Of a stretch of DNA of 64,000 bases, positions 42,238 through 48,645 are shown in pieces. A model generated the notes under the pieces. It was not told where the DNA came from. It did not search any database and was given only the letters and a program-made list of their open reading frames with translations. The position numbers and the translations under genes were made by a program. Each line of letters opens with the position of its first letter. The stretch's first letter is position 1. Source of the DNA: Syntrophopropionicum propionicicum_A (lineage in GTDB: Bacteria; Bacillota; Desulfotomaculia; Desulfotomaculales; Pelotomaculaceae); assembly GCF_048984525.1 (NCBI RefSeq), contig NZ_JBMGJC010000001.1:399546-463545 (forward strand). Direction: 5' to 3'.

Positions 42238-42423
42238 TTATTCGTCTTCCCCAAGCAGATTTTTAGCATTTACCTCATTTACTTCACCGTTTAATTCTCT
42301 AAGCCCGGTACCTGGATGAGTATCTTCCCTGGGAACAGATATTCTGCCCCTGTCTCTTGGGTCATACGGATTTTTTGTTAAAGGGTTATCCGGAATAAAT
42401 TTAGGTTCAAATTCCTTTTTCAT
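42238..42423 (-). CDS. Small charged hypothetical protein
   Basis: A 61-residue protein, MKKEFEPKFIPDNPLTKNPYDPRDRGRISVPRE..., starting at ATG 42423 with GGAAGG upstream. It is rich in Pro, Asp, Arg and Asn and lacks hydrophobic segments. It ends seven bases from the convergent gene at 40821. A longer frame to 42672 runs through the structured element and is not credible. No family was recognised. Confidence 0.55.
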   Translation of the reverse strand: MKKEFEPKFIPDNPLTKNPYDPRDRGRISVPREDTHPGTGLRELNGEVNEVNAKNLLGEDE

Positions 42424-42514
42424 CTTACTCGACCTTCCTTTCTTTAACAACCAGAATTCTGCAGACGCCGCGCAAGCCGCGTCACAGAGTGTTGACAAAA
42501 TAATACTAGGATAA

Positions 42515-42726
42515 TCCATGGTGTTGAAACCGATTGCTCCATTGCGGCAGCGTCGTAAGTAAACTAAGCGAAGCTGAGGTTGCGAAATTGGGTGAGCTGA
42601 CATGGACGTCAGCGAAAGGCCTTCATCGCCCGGATGGCGAGTTGAAGGCCGGCCCATTTGAGCCCGAAGCAAGCGCTAAGTTTACTCGGCGCGAAGCACG
42701 GAGGCAAGCGGGTTCAACACCATGGA
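42515..42726 (+). ncRNA. Orphan multi-helix RNA-like element
   Basis: A closing stem of 14 perfect pairs plus a bulged A and two more pairs joins 42515-42531 with 42711-42726. Inside, 42558-42570 pairs with 42674-42686 (12 of 13). Further hairpins are GCTGAC/GTCAGC (42596-42613) and GGCCTTCA/TGAAGGCC (42618-42650) with an inner TCGCC/GGCGA (42626-42640). Plus-strand turns GCGA, GCAA and GCGAAA suit GNRA-type loops, so the RNA is probably plus sense. The design resembles HEARO/omega-type RNAs of IscB elements or a MITE, but no nuclease gene is present. Identity is not established. Confidence 0.5.
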
Positions 42727-42746
42727 GACTTTTTCTACAACCTGAG

Positions 42747-42764
42747 ACGCCGCGCAAGCGGCGT
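42747..42764. repeat. GNRA-capped hairpin flanking the structured element
   Basis: ACGCCGC and GCGGCGT with loop GCAA form a perfect 7-bp hairpin. A closely related ACGCCGCGCAAGCCGCGT lies on the other side of the element at 42465-42482, so the two flanks form a direct repeat of about 18 bases. Confidence 0.55.
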
Positions 42765-43112
42765 TAATGTCTGAGTTTCAACTGGTTTCATTTTTACCGG
42801 TCACTTTTTATAATTTACCCCTCCTGTAGTTTATCATTCACCCTAAGTGTTTTTGAGGTGTTCCGGCGGGAAACAAAAAGAACAGCCCCCCCTGCCTGTT
42901 TTTCGTGGATTATTTCTGCTATCCTGGAAGGAAATGCAGGAACGATTGTGGAAAATAAATTATCTAAGAAATATATGGGGACTACCCTATCTTTTTACAC
43001 AGTACTACAAAAAAGACGGTGTATAACCAGTACTTTTGTATATATATATATGGTGTTTAATTAAATACTCAATTGGCATACAAATACTAAATTCATTTAA
43101 CGGGGGATCGTT

Positions 43113-44336
43113 ATGGGGATTAATGGTAAGGTTTTGATTGCCCAAAGCGGGGGGCCGACTGCAGTTATAAATCAGACCCTGGCCGGAATAGTTCTGGAAG
43201 CCAAAAAGTATACCCAGGTATCCAGAGTATACGGAGCATTAAGAGGTGTTGAGGGCATAGTCAACGAGGATTTTCTCGACCTGACCCAGGAAACCTCACA
43301 CAACCTGGAACAGGTCGCCTTGACCCCGTCCTCGGCTTTATTGTCAACCAGGATAAAACCGGACAGCAAATATTGCCACGAGATATTTAAAGTCCTGGAA
43401 GCACATGACATCCGGTATTTCTTTTACATAGGCGGCAATGATTCCGCGGATACGGCCCGTATAGTGAATGAAGAAGCCATGCTGGCCAATTATGACTTGC
43501 GGGTAATCCATGTGCCTAAAACTATCGACAATGACTTAATGCTGAATGACCATACACCCGGCTTTGGTTCGGCAGCCAGGTTTGTGACCCAGGCTTTTAT
43601 GGGTATTAACCTTGATGTCAGGGCTTTAAACGGGGTATATATCGGCGTGGTAATGGGCCGGCACGCCGGATTTTTAACCGCGTCTTCTGCCATTGCCAGA
43701 AAATATGAAGCCGACGGGCCACATCTTATCTATCTGCCGGAAAGAGTCTTCAGCATGGAGCAGTTCCTCCAGGATGTCAAAGAGGTTTATGACAGGTACG
43801 GGATCTGTATCATTGCCGTTTCCGAAGGGATCAAGGACGCTTCCGGGGTACCCATGGTCACAAAGTTGAAAGAAATCGAGAAGGACGCTCACGGCAATGT
43901 GCAGCTTTCCGGCAACAGTTCCCTGGGAGACTTACTGGCGGACCAGCTCAAAGGAAAGCTGAACATTCCCCGGGTACGCAGCGACACCTTTGGCTACCTG
44001 CAGCGTTCTTTCTTCGGCTGCGTGTCCGATATTGACCAGCATGAAGCCCGTGAAGTCGGAGAACGGGCTGTCCAGCTGGCTATGTGGAACGATGTGGACG
44101 GCTCAGTCACCATCAGGCGGACCGGCAACTATTCCGTTGATTATATACTGGATAAGTTTGAGGACATAGCAGCCCAGACCAGGGTTATGCCCGGTGAATT
44201 CATTAACCAGGCAGGAAATAACGTCACGGACGCCTTTAAGTTTTACGTCAGGCCGCTGTTAGGCTCCGGCTTGCCCCAGCCTTCCTGGGTACGGGCTCCC
44301 CAGGTGCCTAAACTCTTAAATAATGGTTCTAAATAA
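43113..44336 (+). CDS. pfp: PPi-type 6-phosphofructokinase
   Basis: Phosphorylates fructose 6-phosphate; the reaction is reversible when PPi is donor. GGND (residues 107-110) with Asn-Asp in place of the ATP-type Gly-rich loop and the lysine of PKTIDND (135-141) mark the PPi-dependent group. MGRHAGF (about 181-187) binds fructose 6-phosphate. The 407-residue length is typical of this clade. GGGGGA precedes the ATG, and a terminator follows at 44384-44426. It is a single-gene unit. Confidence 0.92.
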   Translation: MGINGKVLIAQSGGPTAVINQTLAGIVLEAKKYTQVSRVYGALRGVEGIVNEDFLDLTQETSHNLEQVALTPSSALLSTRIKPDSKYCHEIFKVLEAHDIRYFFYIGGNDSADTARIVNEEAMLANYDLRVIHVPKTIDNDLMLNDHTPGFGSAARFVTQAFMGINLDVRALNGVYIGVVMGRHAGFLTASSAIARKYEADGPHLIYLPERVFSMEQFLQDVKEVYDRYGICIIAVSEGIKDASGVPMVTKLKEIEKDAHGNVQLSGNSSLGDLLADQLKGKLNIPRVRSDTFGYLQRSFFGCVSDIDQHEAREVGERAVQLAMWNDVDGSVTIRRTGNYSVDYILDKFEDIAAQTRVMPGEFINQAGNNVTDAFKFYVRPLLGSGLPQPSWVRAPQVPKLLNNGSK

Positions 44337-44383
44337 ATTTAACTCCAATCTGCAAAAATCAACATAAAGAGTTTTATAGAAAC

Positions 44384-44426
44384 AATAGCGCCGTTGGTTA
44401 TCTCCGGCGCTATTACTCTTTTTTAG
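44384..44426 (+). terminator. Intrinsic terminator of the phosphofructokinase gene
   Basis: AATAGCGCCG (44384-44393) pairs with CGGCGCTATT (44405-44414), followed by a T-run. Confidence 0.88.
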
Positions 44427-44549
44427 TGCAATAAGTAATATTTTAGCATGTGAACCGTCATATGACCGAAGAAGCAAGAAGTTTCCATTCGCTTAAAATC
44501 TATACTATTTAGATACCGCTACCCTTTTCATGTGATCCGTAACTATAAA

Positions 44550-44571
44550 AACATGACCTGGAACATGACCT
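44550..44571. promoter_or_regulatory. Tandem AACATGACCT decamers, possible regulator site
   Basis: Two identical decamers at 44550-44559 and 44562-44571 are spaced by two bases (12-base period, about one helix turn), about 130 bases upstream of the next gene. A one-mismatch copy is at 40667-40676. Confidence 0.35.
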
Positions 44572-44703
44572 ATTGCACTACATCACAAAAAACCGTTGTA
44601 ATAAAATCAAGGTGACAAATATTAAAAGGTTAGTTTGAATTTTGCCCTGGCATGGTTACAAAAAAAATTATGGTTTTAGTCACAAAGTAAGGAAGTGTTA
44701 TTA

Positions 44704-44949
44704 ATGAAAACCTTTGACCAGTGCGTTAAGTGCCCGATTAGGACCATATGCGGGGACAAGGATGTGCCTGTTGCTGCAACCATTCTCGCCGACCAATACT
44801 CAGACGACCAGAAGGCCTTCGCCAAAGGAGACACCGTGATAGGCATAGGCAAGGTAGTGGATAACACCGTTTACTGCATTAAAGCCGATAATATTTTTCT
44901 TCAGCTGGAACGCGTCGGTATTATAACACCGGTTGAAGCATTACATTAA
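44704..44949 (+). CDS. Small cysteine-containing hypothetical protein
   Basis: An 81-residue protein starting MKTFDQCVKCPIRTICGDKDVPVAATILADQY. Three cysteines in C-x2-C-x5-C at residues 7-16 could bind metal. The second part (GDTVIGIGKVVDNTVYCIKADNIFLQLERVGIITPVEALH) is beta-rich. The ATG at 44704 has AAGGAAG nine bases upstream; a codon frame opens slightly earlier. No family recognised. It lies 31 bases before the receiver-like gene. Confidence 0.6.
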   Translation: MKTFDQCVKCPIRTICGDKDVPVAATILADQYSDDQKAFAKGDTVIGIGKVVDNTVYCIKADNIFLQLERVGIITPVEALH

Positions 44950-44980
44950 TAACCCGAAACTTTTTATAGGGGGGCTGATT

Positions 44981-45322
44981 TTGGGTAAAAAAGTTTTGAT
45001 AATTAATGATAAAACTTTGAAACGGAGATTAATGAGATATACTCTGTCCAAACACGGATACGAAGTTATTGAAGAAACCCGCAAAGGCCATGAAGCGGTA
45101 GTGCTCTACAATAAATACAAACCTGATCTGGTTGCGCTGGACATAAACAGGCACCAATATTATAAAGGAGTAATAGTAATTTCACTGATTGATTCAAAAT
45201 CCAGAAATATGACACTTGAAGACGCTAAACACCAAGATTTAAAGTTCGACTATTTGGAACCTGAAGATATTATCCATGATTTAAAACAAAAGAATAAAGC
45301 CCATTTTTATGAGGCTATATGA
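44981..45322 (+). CDS. Degenerate CheY-like receiver protein
   Basis: The TTG at 44981, preceded by AGGGGGG, starts a 113-residue receiver-like protein: GKKVLIINDKTLKRRLMRYTLSKHGYEVIEETRKGHEAVVLYNKYKPDLVALDIN. The beta1 acid pair is IND instead of DD and the phospho-acceptor Asp is kept in LDIN. The following helix 3 region is shortened, and the usual KP pair reads LEP. It probably cannot be phosphorylated normally. A 15-bp inverted repeat follows. Confidence 0.68.
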   Translation: MGKKVLIINDKTLKRRLMRYTLSKHGYEVIEETRKGHEAVVLYNKYKPDLVALDINRHQYYKGVIVISLIDSKSRNMTLEDAKHQDLKFDYLEPEDIIHDLKQKNKAHFYEAI

Positions 45323-45332
45323 AAAAAGTGTT

Positions 45333-45402
45333 CTTTGACATGGATAAATAACTTTTTTGGCTGGACCAGAACGGCCCCTTTGAAGAGTTATCCATGTCAA
45401 AG
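45333..45402. repeat. 15-bp perfect inverted repeat after the receiver gene
   Basis: CTTTGACATGGATAA (45333-45347) and TTATCCATGTCAAAG (45388-45402) are perfect arms around 40 bases. No T-run follows on plus. It lies between convergent genes and may be a terminator-like structure or a relict element. Confidence 0.55.
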
Positions 45403-45437
45403 TAAATAAATGGAAAGGAGAGTATGTGGGTAAGCTT

Positions 45438-46322
45438 TTATTCTATAACGTCAATACCGTGATTAAGCTCAAGGCTTCCATAATTTTCGTAGTTATTACT
45501 TCCTTTTTTCTCCTTGCGGAAAAAACAACGGCATACTGCTTCCAACACACCGCCGCCCACAGCAAGGGCCTTATCCGATATGCTAAAGCAATAATCAATA
45601 ATACCGCGTGGGTCAATGTCACCAATTTTCGTACCGCGGGCCACCCAAACACCAGGCTTGATCATTCCCCTGATAATACCGGAAATCTCCGCCTTAAGCG
45701 GAATACTTCCGACAAAAGCAGTTGTGTCTCCCTTTTTCACAAGCTCACCGATATTGCGCCACGGCCTAACTACCCCGTCAGCCGGCGCTCTTAAAAGTCT
45801 TTCCGCCGCATAGCCCATTACAGATCCCGGAACTCCGGTGTCGGCAGCCGCCTTTCCCTGATCCAAAACTCTGCCCAGGTTATGCCCCCTCTCTGTTTCA
45901 ACCACCGCGTGGACATCCAAACCGGCTGTGAACCCTGGCCCTAAACCAACAACAAGGGGAGCGTCGTTAATTTTAGTGCCGGTGTTTCTTTTAGCCATTA
46001 CCGCGTCAATAAAAGCCAATGGCTGTATTTGACTCACCACTAAGGCCTCAGGATCAACAAGTACCGGAATCCTGCCGCTTTTCAACAACTCCAGGGCCTT
46101 GTCTATATTTTCAGCCAGAACCGCCTCCACTCCCTCCACCTGCGCCGAGCCAGCATAGACGGCCTCCGCAAAAGCTACCGTCCGCCTTACCACCAAAGGC
46201 TGCGGCAATTCCGTCATGACAACCTCAAACCCGCTTCTAAAAAGACGCCAGGCGCAGCCTGTAGCCAGGTCCCCGGCTCCTTTAATTACTACCAACCGCC
46301 CTGCGCAGTTCAAAAGGTTCAC
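45438..46322 (-). CDS. yqeB: YqeB-type selenium-dependent molybdenum hydroxylase maturation protein
   Basis: Member of the EF2563/YqeB family. The start MNLLNCAGRLVVIKGAGDLATGCAWRLFRSGFEVVMTELPQPLVVRRTVAFAEAVY is the typical GAGDLA NAD-like loop, and MAKRNTGTKINDAPLVVGLGPGF is another signature. The family is tied by gene context to selenium-dependent molybdenum hydroxylases and may handle the labile selenium or sulfur ligand. It overlaps the XdhC-like gene by 41 bases and is the last gene of the operon. Confidence 0.88.
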   Translation of the reverse strand: MNLLNCAGRLVVIKGAGDLATGCAWRLFRSGFEVVMTELPQPLVVRRTVAFAEAVYAGSAQVEGVEAVLAENIDKALELLKSGRIPVLVDPEALVVSQIQPLAFIDAVMAKRNTGTKINDAPLVVGLGPGFTAGLDVHAVVETERGHNLGRVLDQGKAAADTGVPGSVMGYAAERLLRAPADGVVRPWRNIGELVKKGDTTAFVGSIPLKAEISGIIRGMIKPGVWVARGTKIGDIDPRGIIDYCFSISDKALAVGGGVLEAVCRCFFRKEKKGSNNYENYGSLELNHGIDVIE

Positions 46323-47451
46323 CCCCGTAAAACAACCCGGCGTAAGCGCTTACCGGCTCAATAAAAACCTCCATTGACCCGCCGCAGATCATTCCTTCTC
46401 CGGCCGCTTTCTCAGCGTCCATAGATACCTTGTGAAAAGCCGGGATGTAATCATACATTACATTTAAAGCCTGCATTCTGATTTCATGCTCCCCGTAACC
46501 GCCGCCGATAGTGCCGCAAATGCGGCCGTCACCGTACACGAGCATCCGTGCCCCGGCCTTGCGCGGCGTTGAACCTTTCGACCTAACTATGGTGGCCATA
46601 GCAGCCGGGACATTGCCGCAGGCTGCTTTCACCGCTTTTTGCAAAATGTCCAGGTCAACAGCCCTTGGCATTTCACCGGTGTTTACTTTCTTTTCCTTTT
46701 GTTGACTGCCAAATTTTAGATAAAGATCGTTTCCCCCGCGCCGGACTTTTATTAATTCAGCTGCAATGCTGACAGCAATCTCTTCCGGTGTTTGCGCTCC
46801 TATGTCCAGGCCGATGGGCATATGCACAGAGTCAACCAACTGCCGGTCAAAACCCCGGGCCAAAAGCTCCTCTTTAACCATATTGACTTTTCGCCTGCTT
46901 CCAATCATGCCGATATAGGCCACAGGGTGCTTGATTACCTTTTGCAGGCATTCCAGGTCATGCAAATGCCCGCGGGTAACTATAACGACACTGCTCCCCG
47001 GACCGAAAACAAGCTGTTCCTCAATAAACTCAAAACTGCAGGAGACGCCCCTGTCGGCATCGGGAATATGCTCAAAGGAAACAAATTCAGGACGGTCATC
47101 AAACACTGTAACATGGTAACCAAGCATCCGGCCCACAGCTGCCAGAGGCTGGGCAATATGCCCGCCGCCCAGAATGATTAAATCGCGGGGAGGAAAATAT
47201 GGCTCAACCATAACATCTGCTTTTTCTTCCGGCCGGCCTGGATTGCATAGGCTGACGACTCTAAATAACCCGCTTGCCAGCACCTTCCTGGCCTGTTCAG
47301 CCGCCTGGTTTTCCAACCACGACAAGGCCAGGCTGCCGGCCTCCTGGTTTAAAGTAAACGCTTTTTTTCTTCCGATAAGGCTGCATGAAAGGCCTTTTTG
47401 GCTTATTACCGTTGCGATAACGATTTCCTGGTTAAGTTTAAATGTACCCAT
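46282..47451 (-). CDS. XdhC/CoxI-family protein with inverted domain order
   Basis: Molybdenum hydroxylase maturation protein. An N-terminal CoxI-like remnant (about 1-75) leads to the XdhC_C Rossmann domain (about 80-270, DLIILGGGHIAQPLAAVGRMLGYHVTVFDDRPEF...YIGMIGSRRK). A full CoxI domain then closes the protein (about 275-389, AMATIVRSKGSTPRKAGARMLVYGDGRICGTIGGG and EGMICGGSMEVFIEP). Standard XdhC has CoxI first. The ATG at 47451 with GGAGG upstream is used; the frame extends to 47550 within the preceding gene. Confidence 0.86.
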   Translation of the reverse strand: MGTFKLNQEIVIATVISQKGLSCSLIGRKKAFTLNQEAGSLALSWLENQAAEQARKVLASGLFRVVSLCNPGRPEEKADVMVEPYFPPRDLIILGGGHIAQPLAAVGRMLGYHVTVFDDRPEFVSFEHIPDADRGVSCSFEFIEEQLVFGPGSSVVIVTRGHLHDLECLQKVIKHPVAYIGMIGSRRKVNMVKEELLARGFDRQLVDSVHMPIGLDIGAQTPEEIAVSIAAELIKVRRGGNDLYLKFGSQQKEKKVNTGEMPRAVDLDILQKAVKAACGNVPAAMATIVRSKGSTPRKAGARMLVYGDGRICGTIGGGYGEHEIRMQALNVMYDYIPAFHKVSMDAEKAAGEGMICGGSMEVFIEPVSAYAGLFYGGEPFELRRAVGSN

Positions 47452-47498
47452 AAAGACCTGCTTCCTCCCTTCTCCGCCCCGGAGGCTCGCGGCATACT

Positions 47499-48533
47499 TT
47501 ATTTTGTGCCCTTTCCAAAAGTGCAGTTGGGAAACCTGCACGGGTCGCACAACCTGCAGAGCCCGCCGTGCGCCAGGGCCACTATATCGCTTCCGCGTAT
47601 TTTTTCGTCTGCCAAAAGCCTGGGCAGCAGCAGGTCCACTATAGTAGTCTTAAAAAACATGCCGCAGGCCGGAATGCCCAAAACCGGTACATCACCCAGG
47701 TAGGCCAGCATAAACATGGCTCCCGGCAGCGCCGGAGCCCCGTATTTTTCAACTACGGCGCCTGTCAGGCGGATGGCTTTGGGGGTAACATCATCAGGGT
47801 CGACCGACATGCCCCCGGTAACAAATATAATCTCAGCCCCGCCGTCAGCCATTTGAATTATTTTTTCCCTGATCTCATCACGATCGTCGGGGACGTATTC
47901 AACACTCATAACCGAGGAACCAAACGCTTCCACCTTTTCCGTTATGACCGGCCCGAAAGCGTCCCTGATCCGTTTTTTGCAGACTTCGTTTCCGGTGATC
48001 ACAACGCCTGCTTTATGTGCCTTAAATGGTATTACCTTAATCAGCCATCCAGCTTTCCGGCAAATTTTTTCAGCCTCTGCCAGCGTCTGTTCCTGTACCA
48101 TCAGAGGGATAACTTTTGTTCCGGCCAGCAGGTCGCCCTTTTTTACGACAGTGTTGTTAAGCAGGGTTGATAAAATCACATCAGGCAGCTCATTGAGGGC
48201 TTCCAGGTAAGGCACATTTATCTTTAGCAGCCCGTCACAGCAGGCATATATATTCACCCTGCTTTCCTTCGGCCCCCGCCATTCCGTATTCTCACCAGCC
48301 ACGGCAGCGCCCAGCCTTGCTCCTGCTTCGTCTTCATGGACCTCCCCTTGCTCCAGTTCCAGGACATAGATATTTTCCTTGCCTAACTTGAGCAGTTCAG
48401 GAATATCTTTTTTATTTATAACTCTGCCCTTTTTGAAAGAGGCGCCTTTAAATTCTCCCTTTACAATCTTTGTAATGTCATGGCTCAAGACTTTGCCGAC
48501 AGCGTCCTCTACTCTAATTGTCTGTAATTTCAA
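47499..48533 (-). CDS. MoeA/MogA-like molybdopterin-binding protein with C-terminal Cys cluster
   Basis: The MoCF-binding core has AGVVITGNEVCKKRIRDAFGPVI, EIIFVTGGMSVDPDDVTPKAI and VLGIPACGMFFKTTIVDLLLPRLLA, as in MoeA C-terminal domain III. The N-terminal part (1-150) is MoeA domain-like but short. The extreme C-terminus GGLCRLCDPCRFPNCTFGKG has four cysteines and may bind metal. It may insert or hand over molybdenum cofactor for the adjacent hydroxylase. It lies between xdhA and the XdhC-like gene. Confidence 0.82.
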   Translation of the reverse strand: MKLQTIRVEDAVGKVLSHDITKIVKGEFKGASFKKGRVINKKDIPELLKLGKENIYVLELEQGEVHEDEAGARLGAAVAGENTEWRGPKESRVNIYACCDGLLKINVPYLEALNELPDVILSTLLNNTVVKKGDLLAGTKVIPLMVQEQTLAEAEKICRKAGWLIKVIPFKAHKAGVVITGNEVCKKRIRDAFGPVITEKVEAFGSSVMSVEYVPDDRDEIREKIIQMADGGAEIIFVTGGMSVDPDDVTPKAIRLTGAVVEKYGAPALPGAMFMLAYLGDVPVLGIPACGMFFKTTIVDLLLPRLLADEKIRGSDIVALAHGGLCRLCDPCRFPNCTFGKGTK

Positions 48534-48645
48534 AGCTCTCCACCTCCGGGGTTTAACAAAAGTGAGCCCTTATAATTACTAAATTTATCCGGGCACAGGC
48601 CTGCCGCGTGCCGCGGCAGGCCCCAAACCCGTTTTTTGGGCCATG

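Larger units (their letters stand above)
42424..43112. other. Noncoding region upstream of the phosphofructokinase gene
   Basis: A 689-base stretch without a credible gene. It contains the structured element at 42515-42726 with flanking hairpins at 42465-42482 and 42747-42764, and an AT-rich part (42780-43112) that should hold the promoter of the phosphofructokinase gene. Frames at 42534-42767 and 42858-43064 lack ribosome binding sites. Confidence 0.6.
44337..44703. other. Gap with terminator and tandem decamer
   Basis: This 367-base gap holds the terminator at 44384-44426 and two direct AACATGACCT copies at 44550-44571. No additional gene was recognised. Confidence 0.55.

Noticed and set aside
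42534..42767. Plus-strand frame of 77 codons over the structured element
   Set aside because: No ribosome binding site; the sequence is explained by helices rather than codons.
42858..43064. Plus-strand frame of 68 codons before the phosphofructokinase gene
   Set aside because: AT-rich, no ribosome binding site, composition like noncoding sequence.
46282..46322. Overlap between yqeB and the XdhC-like gene as a frameshift
   Set aside because: Both proteins have complete family ends across the 41-base overlap, so a true overlap is more likely than an error.
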